A stretch of DNA of 64,000 nucleotides from Neotabrizicola shimadae (GCF_019623905.1 NZ_CP069370.1:2294001-2358000); one strand, 5' to 3'. Counted from the stretch's first letter, positions 45,229 through 53,729 are shown. Numbers and translations: made by a program. The notes: a model not told the origin generated them from the letters alone.

Positions 45229-46101
45229 ATGACCCGCCGCCCCCTCTGGCTTGCCGCCGCGCCCGCGCTGTTCCTGATCCTGTGGTCGGCCGGCTTTGCC
45301 ATCGCCAAGCTGGCGCTCACACATGCCCAGCCGATGACGCTCCTGGCGCTACGCTACGTCCTGGTGCTGGCCGTGCTCGCCCCCGTGGCGCTGGTGCTGC
45401 GTCCGCCGCTGCCCCGCACATGGCGGGCCGCGGCGGATGTGGCCGTGGTGGGCTTCCTCATCCAGGTCGTCTACTTCGGCCTGTGCTACATCGCCTTCAA
45501 ATCCGGCGTCTCGGCCGGCGGCGTCGCCATCGTCGTCTGCCTGCAGCCGATCCTCGTGGCGCTGACCGCCCCGCATCTGGTGGGCGAGCCGGTCTCGGGC
45601 CGCGCCTGGGCAGGCCTCATCCTCGGCCTCGCCGGTGCCGCCACGGTGATCCTGTCGCGGGGCGAGGTCTCGGGCAACGCGCTTGGCCTGATCTGCACCG
45701 TCATCGCGCTGTTCGGCATCACCGGCGGCACGCTTTACGAAAAACGCTTCGGCACCGCCCAGCACCCGGTCACGGCGAACCTGATCCAGTACACGGTCGG
45801 CGCCGCCTTCACCCTGCCGCTCGCGGCGCTGACCGAAGACATGACCGTCAGCTGGAACGCCGAATTCGCCCTTTCGCTGGCCTATCTCGTGCTGGCCAAC
45901 TCCATCCTCGCGATCTCGCTCCTGCTGGCGATGATCCGGGCCGGCGCCGTGGCGAAGGTCTCGGCGCTCTTCTACCTCGTCCCGCCGCTCTCCGCCCTCT
46001 TCGCCTGGCCGCTCCTGGGCGAGGCGATGCCCCCCGCCGCCTGGGCCGGCATGGCGCTGGCCTCGGTGGGGGTGGCACTCGCCAGCCGCAGGGCGGCTTA
46101 G
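45229..46101 (+). CDS. EamA/DMT family transporter
   Basis: 290-aa inner-membrane carrier with ten hydrophobic helices in two EamA repeats (residues about 8-140 and 150-285). The N-terminus is LWLAAAPALFLILWSAGFA and the second repeat contains NSILAISLLLAMIRAGAVAK. It is the RhaT/YdcZ-like drug/metabolite transporter type; the substrate is unknown. The stop overlaps the convergent DUF982 gene by 4 bp. A decayed copy of its C-terminal coding sequence lies at 48009-48172. Confidence 0.9.
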   Translation: MTRRPLWLAAAPALFLILWSAGFAIAKLALTHAQPMTLLALRYVLVLAVLAPVALVLRPPLPRTWRAAADVAVVGFLIQVVYFGLCYIAFKSGVSAGGVAIVVCLQPILVALTAPHLVGEPVSGRAWAGLILGLAGAATVILSRGEVSGNALGLICTVIALFGITGGTLYEKRFGTAQHPVTANLIQYTVGAAFTLPLAALTEDMTVSWNAEFALSLAYLVLANSILAISLLLAMIRAGAVAKVSALFYLVPPLSALFAWPLLGEAMPPAAWAGMALASVGVALASRRAA

Positions 46102-46376
46102 GCCGCCATCGGCCGGCCGCTTCCGGTCACCAGCGATTCCTGCAGGAACCCTGCGCTGCGCGCCGCGGCAATGAACGCCCGCCGGGCCGAACCCACGGGC
46201 ACAAGGCAGGCCATCGCCGCCTCGACCTGCTGCAAGGCCCGGTGCCGGGCCTCATCGGCCACCGGCCATTTGCGGCGCAGCCAGTAGCGCACCTGTTCGA
46301 TGGTGGAAAAACTCTGAACCTCGCCATCCGGCGAAACAACAAAGGACAGGGGCGAACCCCATTGGATCTCGATCAA
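46098..46376 (-). CDS. DUF982 domain-containing protein
   Basis: About 92 aa when started at TTG 46376 (IEIQWGSPLSFVVSPDGEVQ). The core STIEQVRYWLRRKWP and the downstream helix HRALQQVEAAMACLVPVGSA match DUF982, small proteins common in Rhizobiales and Rhodobacterales. An in-frame ATG at 46493 would add a Pro/Gly-rich leader, which I consider non-native. No function is known. Confidence 0.75.
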   Translation of the reverse strand: MIEIQWGSPLSFVVSPDGEVQSFSTIEQVRYWLRRKWPVADEARHRALQQVEAAMACLVPVGSARRAFIAAARSAGFLQESLVTGSGRPMAA

Positions 46377-46517
46377 CGTATCTTCTTTCGGGAATTGGGT
46401 GGCAGGCGCATCTGGCGCCCCGCCGGGGCGAGGCGGGGCCAGGCCAATGCCGGTCCCGCCTCGGATGATCTGGGGCCGCACCGGGCGGCCCATGCCTGCA
46501 CTCAGGCGAGCGTCAGC

Positions 46518-46724
46518 TCAGACGAGCACCAGGTTGGTCGCGGATTCGCGGCCGTTGCGGTCACGCTCCAGGTCGAAACGGACCGGCTGGCCGTCCTTGA
46601 GCTGCGACAGGCCGGCGCGTTCCAGCGCCGAGATGTGGACGAACACGTCCTTCGAACCGCCTTCGGGAGCAATGAAGCCGAAGCCCTTGGTGGCGTTGAA
46701 CCATTTCACGGTGCCAGTGGCCAT
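46518..46724 (-). CDS. Cold-shock protein (CspA family)
   Basis: 68-aa single cold-shock domain, RNA/ssDNA chaperone. RNP1 is KGFGFIAP and RNP2 is VFVHIS; the N-terminus is [14 protein letters not shown]. The upstream region (46725-47043) is long enough for the structured 5' leader typical of csp mRNAs. The gene is divergent from the CPBP protease. Confidence 0.95.
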   Translation of the reverse strand: MATGTVKWFNATKGFGFIAPEGGSKDVFVHISALERAGLSQLKDGQPVRFDLERDRNGRESATNLVLV

Positions 46725-47043
46725 CGTGGTTTTCCTTGTGATGTGCCGCCCACACTGCGCGACGGCCCGGCAAAGCTGCTGATCGAAAGCTGAGCCGCAA
46801 GGTACAGGTTCGAAGAAGAGTTATGCCCGAAGAACATAGTCGATCCCGCCCCGAAAAGCGAGCGCCGCCAGGCGTCTTTCCCGCCGACCTGCCCTTAGTC
46901 TCTGGAAACGCTGGAAAGAATTCGCCCCGTCGCCCGCGGAGGCGCCCGCATTCCGGCCCGCAAGGGACAGGGGCGTTTCGCATTCCGGATATGCGGCGCG
47001 CGGCGAAGGGCGCAAGACTGACCCGGCAAACCAAGGGCCTACC
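46725..47043. other. Intergenic region between cspA and the CPBP gene
   Basis: 319 bp with no gene. The half next to the cold-shock gene is AT-richer and probably holds its promoter and 5' leader. The other half carries the Shine-Dalgarno AAGGG (47033-47037) that points to ATG 47044 rather than to ATG 47151. Confidence 0.5.
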
Positions 47044-47154
47044 ATGACCGCCGCACCGCCGCTCCGCCTTGCCCTCCGCGCCCCGGCACACGGGCACCGG
47101 GCCTCAGGCATCCCGCCCGCCGCCCCGGCGTCCTGCGGACCCTCGCGCCCATGA
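47044..47154 (+). pseudogene. Frame-disrupted N-terminus of the CPBP gene, or a 36-codon upstream ORF
   Basis: ATG 47044 has a good Shine-Dalgarno (AAGGG, 6-nt spacing) and encodes MTAAPPLRLALRAPAHG before running to TGA 47152-47154. That stop overlaps ATG 47151 of the CPBP frame as ATGA. In the CPBP frame the bases just before 47151 read RHPARRPGVLRTLAP, which looks like the missing start of the protease. A single-base indel (true frameshift or sequencing error) would join the two. Translational coupling is the alternative. Confidence 0.45.
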
Positions 47155-47906
47155 CGCTGACCGCCCTCGTCGCCCTCGGCATCTACCTCGCCTGGCAGGC
47201 CATCAACACCGGCATCCAGGTCGCGGGCACCGGCCCGGACGGGATCGACCTGATCGACCTCGTGCAGCACGGCCTCGCCCCCTCGCTGGCCGCCGCGTGC
47301 CTCTTCCTGCTGGCGGTGGTGCTGGTCTTCCGCTGGGGGCGCGAGGTCGGCCTCGCCCGCCCGCCGCAGCCAGGCACGCTCAGGGTGATCTGGCCCTGGC
47401 TCCTGTTCCTCGCCCTCTTCGCCGCCAACGCGCTGGCGGCCGGATTGCCCCCCGCCGCCATCACCCTCTTCATCCTGGCCAACACCGCCCTCGTCGGCTG
47501 GTCGGAAGAGGTGATGTTCCGCGGCATCTGGCTGCGCGGCCTATTCCGCAGCTTCGGCATCTGGCCCGCGATCCTCGGCTCGTCCCTGATCTTCGGCGCG
47601 ATGCACGTCCTGAACGTCTTCCTGACCGGCGACCTGCCCGCCGCCGTCGCCCAGGCCATCGCGGCCTTCCTGTCCGGCACCTTCCTCGCCGCCCTGCGCC
47701 TGCGCACCGGCTCGCTCTGGACCGGCATCGTGCTTCACGGGTTCTGGGACGCCGGAACCTTCCTCGTCGCCTACGCCGCCCCGCCCGAGGCCGCCCCCGA
47801 GAGCCTCGGCGCCTATGGCAGCGTGCTGTTCAGCCTCCCGCTCTTCCTCCTCGGCCTCTACTTCCTCCGCCACGCCGGGCGGGATTATGGAAGGGAGTAT
47901 GTTTGA
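47151..47906 (+). CDS. CPBP family intramembrane metalloprotease
   Basis: 251 aa as read from ATG 47151, with seven or more hydrophobic helices. The Abi/CAAX-protease motifs are WSEEVMFRGIWLRGLF (EExxxR type), SLIFGAMHVLN (FxxxH type) and VLHGFWDAGTF. The family cleaves or processes membrane substrates. ATG 47151 lacks a Shine-Dalgarno, whereas ATG 47044 in another frame has one, so the N-terminus is uncertain (see the preceding entry). Confidence 0.85.
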   Translation: MTLTALVALGIYLAWQAINTGIQVAGTGPDGIDLIDLVQHGLAPSLAAACLFLLAVVLVFRWGREVGLARPPQPGTLRVIWPWLLFLALFAANALAAGLPPAAITLFILANTALVGWSEEVMFRGIWLRGLFRSFGIWPAILGSSLIFGAMHVLNVFLTGDLPAAVAQAIAAFLSGTFLAALRLRTGSLWTGIVLHGFWDAGTFLVAYAAPPEAAPESLGAYGSVLFSLPLFLLGLYFLRHAGRDYGREYV

Positions 47907-47963
47907 GGCGGGGATGCGGCCGTGAATGGTCGCAGGATACGCATCATGGCACCGCAACCGTAG

Positions 47964-47984
47964 GGTGCGCATTCATTGCGCACC
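47964..47984. repeat. Short inverted repeat after the CPBP gene
   Basis: GGTGCGCA (47964-47971) and TGCGCACC (47977-47984) around a 5-nt loop. It has the look of a dispersed intergenic repeat unit common in proteobacteria; no second copy was noticed in this window. The rest of the 47907-48333 gap holds the EamA remnant. Confidence 0.5.
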
Positions 47985-48008
47985 ACAACGCTGCCTTATC
48001 TTGGATGC

Positions 48009-48172
48009 GCCATCTCAAGCCTCCTCGCCATGATCCGCGCCGGAGCCGTGGCGAAAGTCTCCGCCCCCTTCTACCTCGTCCCCCTGCAGTCAGCCCTGTT
48101 CGCCTGACCCCTCCTGGGATAAGCCATGCCTCCCGCCGCTTCGGCCGGCATGAGCTGGCCTCGGTGGGGGGT
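48009..48172 (+). pseudogene. Decayed fragment of an EamA transporter gene
   Basis: About 160 bp align without gaps over most of their length to the C-terminal coding part of the EamA gene (45910-46075), preserving stretches such as GTGGCGAAAGTCTC and TTCTACCTCGTCCC. The copy has TGA where the intact gene has a Trp codon, TAA a few codons on, and a one-base deletion near its end. It has no start and is non-functional. It marks an old duplication or recombination beside the YaaC-like gene. Confidence 0.75.
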
Positions 48173-48333
48173 GGGGTCGGTGAGTTGGCGGAGGGGGTGA
48201 AGGGGGTGACGAACGACTTCTAGATGAAATGATCGCTACATTGGTGAGTTCGAGGAACAACTGTCGACTGGAACGAGTCTGGCAGTCTTGTCACTACAGA
48301 GCCAGAGAAGCTCCCAGAGGAGTTAGCATGAAC

Positions 48334-49683
48334 TTATCGAGGAGCAAATGGAAAGAATGTGGAAGCTTCTCGGAGAACCAAAGCATTCAGCTTTCGTTCA
48401 ATAACGTTGAAGTAATGGCGAGTTGCGAGAGATACGCTTGCCGAGACATCATTATCAACAAGGCCGCCCCATTCATCTGGCCGGTAGCGCATGATGTTCG
48501 AGAACATAGAGAGTATTAGGAAGTGAAGACAAACTTCCGGCAGATTCACATCTCCAAAGGGCGTTTCAATGAACCATAGATCGGCGTATATATCAGTATA
48601 AATCGTTGCGTTCACTTTGTGAAGCGACTCCGGACGAACCGTGATATGATACTCCCCACGAATCTCCTGCAACTCCATCCCGGGAAAGCAGCGTTCCACG
48701 GACGCCCTCGAAGGGCGTCGAGAACCATCACCTATTACAAACGTCGGCGAGGGTTCTTTCACTTGCTTGGACGGGAGTATCTTCAACTGATGCACTCGGG
48801 ACTGCCTTCCAGTGGCAATCTGATAGAAATCCCCCATTTCTGGGACCATGCTAAGAAGCGTGCCCAAGCTGCACGTGATCCTGTTCTTGTAGAGAGCAAG
48901 TGCTGAGTCCAGTTGCGAGTAGGCAATCTCAAAATCTGGCGACTTAATGTAGGCTTGTGGGAATGAGGTATGAAGATCACTGAACGTCCCGCGTGGCATG
49001 TCTCCGCCAAATTGAACAAGCACCCTATCCGGCAAATAGTTTATTCCGTGAGATCCCGGCAGCATATCCTTTCTAAATCTAATGGGGTTATTGAGAATAA
49101 TGATTCCGTACGCGTACGCCGTAAGCGCGTAGAAGTAGTTAAGCGGCTTGACTACGAGCGAACCAACCGTCCCTGATCGGTAGAGCTCACGCCCCTGGGA
49201 GAAACAGTGCTTGATTTTCGCCGCCTCGGCTGCATTGATCCCGCCGTCCGCGGCTACTGTGTGCTTGCGCACCCTATAGATTTCCTGAATGAGAGCGACG
49301 TTCTCAATGGATTCGCTGAGCTCGTACAAAGACCTTTCAAGATCAGATATATCCACGCCAATAAGCTGCAGCCGGCTTCCTTGCGCAATTCTAGCGCTCA
49401 CTTCGTTCTTTAATCGGCTGAAATTCTGCGCTGCTCTAAAGTCTGGGGACTTGGGGTCCGCAACTCCACATCGCATCATCCATTCTGATATGTTTTCCTG
49501 GGTCTCCTTCTTTTCTCTAGCGCTCTTGTATTCGGCAGCAGCCTTCCGATGGTTTAGGACAACTTCGTCGAAGTCAGGCTCTAGGGCGAACAAGGGCTCG
49601 TTCTCGCCAGGGACGACTTCCACTGTGTCGTCCAATATTCCTTCGAGCACTTTGGTGATCTCCCAGACGACCCACTTTACCAC
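48334..49683 (-). CDS. YaaC-like protein (lower-GC accessory gene)
   Basis: 449 aa as read from GTG 49683. The central and C-terminal parts follow the YaaC pattern: FSQGRELYRSGTVGSLVVKP, PLNYFYALTAYAYG, GSHGINY, a GTLLSMVPEMGDFY segment, and MRYRPDEWGGLVDND with a hydrophobic C-terminal helix. YaaC family function is unknown. Base composition and codon use are clearly more AT-rich than the surroundings, suggesting horizontal gain. The start is doubtful: there is no Shine-Dalgarno, and the frame stays open 12 codons further up to a TAG at 49720-49722. Confidence 0.6.
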   Translation of the reverse strand: MVKWVVWEITKVLEGILDDTVEVVPGENEPLFALEPDFDEVVLNHRKAAAEYKSAREKKETQENISEWMMRCGVADPKSPDFRAAQNFSRLKNEVSARIAQGSRLQLIGVDISDLERSLYELSESIENVALIQEIYRVRKHTVAADGGINAAEAAKIKHCFSQGRELYRSGTVGSLVVKPLNYFYALTAYAYGIIILNNPIRFRKDMLPGSHGINYLPDRVLVQFGGDMPRGTFSDLHTSFPQAYIKSPDFEIAYSQLDSALALYKNRITCSLGTLLSMVPEMGDFYQIATGRQSRVHQLKILPSKQVKEPSPTFVIGDGSRRPSRASVERCFPGMELQEIRGEYHITVRPESLHKVNATIYTDIYADLWFIETPFGDVNLPEVCLHFLILSMFSNIMRYRPDEWGGLVDNDVSASVSLATRHYFNVIERKLNALVLREASTFFPFAPR

Positions 49684-49852
49684 TGATAGTTGATCGAATC
49701 GCTCATTGGCAATAGCTTGCTATCCGTAGGTCAGGAACCGCCCGCCTCGCCGCTAACCGAATACGTAGGGCCAACGTAGCATATTGCGGGCCCGAACCCT
49801 TGCTCAGCTTCGTCCAGCCAAGCTCAACAAGACAAGCCCTCCCACCCAATCC

Positions 49853-49929
49853 TTAAGTCCAAGTTAATCCGCGCCCGTAACCCCTTGGAATCCCTCACTC
49901 CACCCAGGCGTCCGAGCTCGGACGCCTGG
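49853..49929 (-). repeat. GAGCTC-palindrome/TTAA-box intergenic element, copy 3
   Basis: The palindrome core GCGTCCGAGCTCGGACGC (49908-49925) is extended here to a perfect 26-bp palindrome (49904-49929). A perfect TTAA-N7-TTAA box lies at 49853-49867, at the same 59-bp offset, reading on the minus strand. The rest of the 421-bp gap 49684-50104 has no convincing gene; the part next to the Mth938 gene is GC-rich and uninformative. Confidence 0.85.
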
Positions 49930-50104
49930 AGGCCCAGCCTGTCCAGCAGGGCCGGGACCCCCTCGGGCGGAGCCATGCGGGACCGGAACAGGCAGGCCTG
50001 GGACTGCAGGACCAGCCCGTCGGACAGGGTCTTCAGGTGGTTGGCCCGCGGTAAGCGCCGGGCGGCGCCGGGGGCGAGGGTCTTCCCGTGGCGACCCTCG
50101 CCGC

Positions 50105-50461
50105 CTAGTCCACCGGCAAGAGCGCGACCGCGATGCGGCGGCCTTCGCCGAGGAGGACGTTGTAGGTGCGGCAGGCGGCGGGGGAGGACATGGGCTCGAC
50201 CCCGATGCCGGCGGCCTCCAGCGCGGCCTTGAACTCCCTGGGCGGGTAGGCGATGGCGGCGCCCATGCCGAGGAGCAGCACGTCGATGCGGCCGGCGAGC
50301 GCGAGGGGAGAGGCCGTATCCTCCAGTCCGCCCCAGGGGCCTGCATCCCAGGGCGTGATGAGCCAGGGGCCGCGCAGCACCTTTCCGTCCAGACGAAAGA
50401 AGCCGGGGCCGTAGCCCTCGACGGGTTTGGCCTGACCGTATTCGATCTCGGTCAGCCGCAT
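50105..50461 (-). CDS. Mth938-like domain-containing protein (DUF498)
   Basis: 118 aa starting MRLTEIEYGQAKPVEGYGPG, with a conserved LLLGMGAAIAYPP and a C-terminal YNVLLGEGRRIAVALLPV. The small alpha/beta Mth938-like domain family includes human NDUFAF3-type proteins. It starts one base after the secF stop and is the last gene of the yajC-secD-secF operon, a common position in alphaproteobacteria. The role is unknown. Confidence 0.9.
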   Translation of the reverse strand: MRLTEIEYGQAKPVEGYGPGFFRLDGKVLRGPWLITPWDAGPWGGLEDTASPLALAGRIDVLLLGMGAAIAYPPREFKAALEAAGIGVEPMSSPAACRTYNVLLGEGRRIAVALLPVD

Positions 50462-50462
50462 G

Positions 50463-51443
50463 TCAGGCGTCGATGTTGGCGAATTCGTGGTCCGCGGCGC
50501 CCTTGCCACCTTTCGGCTTCTCCGAGCGGTCGAGACCGATGAAGAGCACGAGGTTCTTGGCGACATAGACCGAGGAATAGGTGCCGAGCAGCACGCCCAT
50601 GAAGATCGCGAAGGCGAAGCCGCGGATCACGTCGCCGCCGAAGACCAGCATCGAGCCGACCGCGATCAGCGTGGTGATCGAAGTCATGAGCGTGCGGCTG
50701 AGGGTTTCGTTGACCGAGAGGTTCATCACATCGCGCAGCGGCATGGTCTTGTACTTGGCAAGGTTCTCGCGCAGCCGGTCGAACACCACCACCGTGTCGT
50801 TGATCGAATAGCCCAGGATGGTCAGCAGGGCCGCCACGATGGTGAGGTCGAACTTCAGCTGGAACACTGCCCAGATGCCGATGGTGATGAACACGTCATG
50901 CAGGAGCGCAAGAACCGCGCCCACCGCCATCTGCCATTCGAAGCGCAGCCAGATGTAGAGGAGGATGCCGACGGACGTGGCGGCCACGGCCATGACCGAG
51001 GACCAGACCAGTTCGCCCGAGACCTTGGGGCCGACGGAGTCGATGGCGGTGAAGGTGATCTGCGGATCGACGGCCTTCAGCGCCTCCTGCACCTGGGTGA
51101 TGGTTTCGGGCGAGACGGCATCAGTCTGCTCCAGCGCCGCGATGCGGATCTGGGCGACGTGCTGGTCGGGGGCGAAGTTGGTGTCGAAGACCTCGGTGAT
51201 GGCGACATCGCCGAGCGGCAGCCGTTCCAGTGCTGCGCGGTAGCCGGCGACATCGACGGCGTTGACCGATTCGGTACGGATCGTGGTGCCGCCCTTGAAG
51301 TCGATGCCGTAATTCAGGCCCATTACGCCCCAGGCGATGAAGGCCACGATCATCAGCGCCATCGAGCCGCCGAAGGTCAGCCACTGGTGGCGGAAGAAGT
51401 CGATGTTGGTCTTTTCGGGGGCGAGTCTCAGACGCCAGGCCAT
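50463..51443 (-). CDS. secF: Protein translocase subunit SecF
   Basis: Inner-membrane RND-like component that uses the proton gradient to help SecYEG release exported proteins, 326 aa. It has a first membrane helix near residue 30, GIDFKGGTTIRTES at its end, and the five-helix C-terminal block with GYSINDTVVVFDRLREN. I start at ATG 51443 because the AAGGAGG at 51451-51457 has correct spacing to it; ATG 51449 is only one base from that element. Confidence 0.94.
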   Translation of the reverse strand: MAWRLRLAPEKTNIDFFRHQWLTFGGSMALMIVAFIAWGVMGLNYGIDFKGGTTIRTESVNAVDVAGYRAALERLPLGDVAITEVFDTNFAPDQHVAQIRIAALEQTDAVSPETITQVQEALKAVDPQITFTAIDSVGPKVSGELVWSSVMAVAATSVGILLYIWLRFEWQMAVGAVLALLHDVFITIGIWAVFQLKFDLTIVAALLTILGYSINDTVVVFDRLRENLAKYKTMPLRDVMNLSVNETLSRTLMTSITTLIAVGSMLVFGGDVIRGFAFAIFMGVLLGTYSSVYVAKNLVLFIGLDRSEKPKGGKGAADHEFANIDA

Positions 51444-51450
51444 GGACATC

Positions 51451-51457
51451 CCTCCTT
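51451..51457 (-). promoter_or_regulatory. secF: Shine-Dalgarno of secF that decides its start
   Basis: AAGGAGG on the minus strand, overlapping the secD stop codon. Spacing is 7 nt to ATG 51443 and 1 nt to ATG 51449, so the second ATG should be used. Confidence 0.75.
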
Positions 51458-53120
51458 AAACGACAATGGTCTTGGGCTGGCGCCAGCGCATCCAGATCTC
51501 CATGATCGCCCGCGTGACATAGAGCGCGGTGAACACCGAGGTGAAGATGCCGACGGCCAGGGTCACGGCAAAGCCGCGCACCGGACCGGCGCCGATGAAG
51601 AACAGCACGCCCGCGGTGATGAGCGTGGTGACGTTGGCGTCGAAGATCGCCGAGAAGGCGCGCTCGTAGCCGAGTTCGATGGCGCGCATCGGAGACTTCG
51701 CCTGGCGCAGTTCCTCGCGGATGCGCTCGTAGACCAGCACGTTGGCATCGACCGCCATGCCGATGGTCAGCACGATGCCGGCGATGCCGGGCAGCGTGAG
51801 CGTGCCGCCGATGGCCGAGAGCACGCCGAAGATCAGCGCCATGTTGATGGCGAGTGCCGTGGTCGCGAAGACGCCGAACAGGCCGTAGGCGGCGATCATG
51901 AAGACCGACACGGCGATCATGGCGATCACGGCGGCCTTGGAGCCGGCCGCGATGGAGTCGGCGCCAAGCTCGGGGCCGATGGTGCGTTCTTCGAGGAAGT
52001 TCATCTTGGCGGGCAGCGCACCGGCGCGCAGCAGCACGGCCAGCTGATTCGCCTCGTCCACCGTGAAGTTGCCGGTGATCTGGCCCGAGCCGCCGGGGAT
52101 GTGGCTTTGAATGGTGGGGGCCGAGATGACCTCGTTGTCCAGCACGATGGCGAAGGGCGCGCCGATGTTCTGGGCGGTGTAGTCGCCGAAGGCGCGCGCG
52201 CCGGTGGTGTTGAAGCGGAAGCTGACCGCCGGGCGGCTGTTCTGGTCGAAGGTGGGCTGCGAGTCGATGAGGTCGTCGCCGGAGACCACGGGCGCATCCT
52301 CGATGACGTAGTAGACGCCCTGCTCGTTCATCGCCGGAAGCAGGCGGTTGCGGGGGCCGGGGTCTTCGCTCTGGTTCGAGGTGCGGCGGACGACCGGGTT
52401 GAAGGTGAGCTTGGCCGTGGTGCCGATCAGCTCCTTGAGTTCGGCAGCAGAGCCGATGCCCGGCACTTCGATCAGGATGCGGTCGGTGCCCTGGCGCAGG
52501 ATGGTGGGCTCGCGCGTGCCGGCTTCGTCCACCCGGCGGCGGATGATTTCCAGGCTTTGCGCCATGGTGCGGTTATCGGTCGCGACCTTTTCGGCCTCGG
52601 ACAGCTGGATGACGATGTCGTTGCCTTCGACGGTGACTTCGAGGTCGTTCTGGCCGGCGCCGGTGAGCGAGACCACGGGCGAGGCCAGCGCCTTGACGGC
52701 CTGCACGGCGGCTTCAAGGCCGGCCGGGTTTTCGATGGCGACCTTGAGCGTGCCGTCCGGGGACGGCTGGCGGCGCACGGCGCCGACCTGGTCGCGCAGG
52801 GTGCGCAGGCTGTCGCGCACCTCGGGCCAGAGGCTGTCCATCCGCGTCTTGTAGACGTCCTGCACCTGGACTTCGGCCAGGAGATGGGCGCCGCCGCGCA
52901 GGTCGAGACCGAGGTTCACGAGGCCGGAGGGCAGCCAGTCGGGCCAGAGGTCGATCTGGGCCTGCTGTTCGGCGGTTGTGAATCCGGCCTTTTCGGCCGC
53001 GTCGCGCGCATCGTTGTGCTGTTCGACCCGACCGTAGAACAGGTTCGGGGCGGCGAAGGCGATCCCGATCAGGACCACCCCCCAGATCAGGATGCGCTTC
53101 CAGAGCGGCGTATGGGGCAT
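51456..53120 (-). CDS. secD: Protein translocase subunit SecD
   Basis: Partner of SecF, 554 aa. One N-terminal helix (WKRILIWGVVLIGIAFAAPN) is followed by a large periplasmic P1 domain (LGLDLRGGAHLLAEV at its start) and a C-terminal five-helix RND block with GIVLTIGMAVDANVLVYERIREE. It is second gene of yajC-secD-secF. Confidence 0.95.
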   Translation of the reverse strand: MPHTPLWKRILIWGVVLIGIAFAAPNLFYGRVEQHNDARDAAEKAGFTTAEQQAQIDLWPDWLPSGLVNLGLDLRGGAHLLAEVQVQDVYKTRMDSLWPEVRDSLRTLRDQVGAVRRQPSPDGTLKVAIENPAGLEAAVQAVKALASPVVSLTGAGQNDLEVTVEGNDIVIQLSEAEKVATDNRTMAQSLEIIRRRVDEAGTREPTILRQGTDRILIEVPGIGSAAELKELIGTTAKLTFNPVVRRTSNQSEDPGPRNRLLPAMNEQGVYYVIEDAPVVSGDDLIDSQPTFDQNSRPAVSFRFNTTGARAFGDYTAQNIGAPFAIVLDNEVISAPTIQSHIPGGSGQITGNFTVDEANQLAVLLRAGALPAKMNFLEERTIGPELGADSIAAGSKAAVIAMIAVSVFMIAAYGLFGVFATTALAINMALIFGVLSAIGGTLTLPGIAGIVLTIGMAVDANVLVYERIREELRQAKSPMRAIELGYERAFSAIFDANVTTLITAGVLFFIGAGPVRGFAVTLAVGIFTSVFTALYVTRAIMEIWMRWRQPKTIVV

Positions 53121-53130
53121 GGATCAGTCC

Positions 53131-53460
53131 TCAGGCCGAGGCGGCCGGTTCGGTCTTGGAGAGGACCTGGGAGATGGTGGCGCGCATGACCTTGACCTTC
53201 ACGCCATCGGCGATCTCGACTTCGAGGATGCCGTCATCCTGCACCTTGGAGACCTTGCCGAGGATGCCGCCCTGGGTGACAACCTGATCACCCCGGCGCA
53301 GCGCCTCGACCATGGCCTTGTGTTCCTTGAGACGCTTCTGCTGCGGGCGGATCATGAGGAAATACATGATCGCGACGATCAGGATCATCGGCACTAGGCC
53401 GCTGGTCATGATGCCGGCCGCTCCTGCGGCGTCTTGCGCGTAGGCGGGCGTGATGAACAT
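53131..53460 (-). CDS. yajC: Preprotein translocase subunit YajC
   Basis: 109-aa single-pass accessory subunit of the SecDF complex. A hydrophobic helix LVPMILIVAIMYFLMIRP is followed by QQKRLKEHKAMVEALRRGDQ and a small beta domain (GGILGKVSKVQDDGILEVEI). ATG 53460 has GGAGGATT upstream. It is first in the operon, 10 bp before secD. Confidence 0.93.
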   Translation of the reverse strand: MFITPAYAQDAAGAAGIMTSGLVPMILIVAIMYFLMIRPQQKRLKEHKAMVEALRRGDQVVTQGGILGKVSKVQDDGILEVEIADGVKVKVMRATISQVLSKTEPAASA

Positions 53461-53700
53461 GGGCAATCCTCCGGTCGGCCGGGAGGAGCCCCGGCGAAAT
53501 CGGGCGGCAACGTATAGTCGCCCCTGTCCAAGCGCAAGGCGATGGCGGGAGGCCGCGGGTTCGCGGCCCCGTACGGCGCAGAAGGTCGCGCAAATGTGTT
53601 TGTCGCAACTGCCGCGTGAAAGGCTCGGGCGGCCCCTGCCCTGATGCGGGGCAGTTTGTTCGTGTGCCGATGAAAATTGCGGGAGGGCCGCGCAGCTTCG

Positions 53701-53729
53701 TTGACAGGGGGCCCGTGCCGCAGCGTAAT
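53701..53729 (+). promoter_or_regulatory. Candidate sigma-70 promoter for the ABC importer
   Basis: TTGACA at 53701-53706 and GTAATG at 53724-53729 with 17-nt spacing, about 134 nt before the solute-binding-protein start. The -10 element is poor. It lies in the 402-bp divergent gap (53461-53862) between yajC and the importer, which holds no gene. Confidence 0.35.

Noticed and set aside
49824-50100. Open minus-strand frame with protein-like text (HLKTLSDGLVLQSQACLFRS) running through copy 3 of the GAGCTC element
   Set aside because: No start with a ribosome-binding site; the only ATG gives 50 codons, and the frame runs straight through the repeated palindrome and TTAA box, which are non-coding elsewhere. 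It may be a remnant, but I cannot support a gene.
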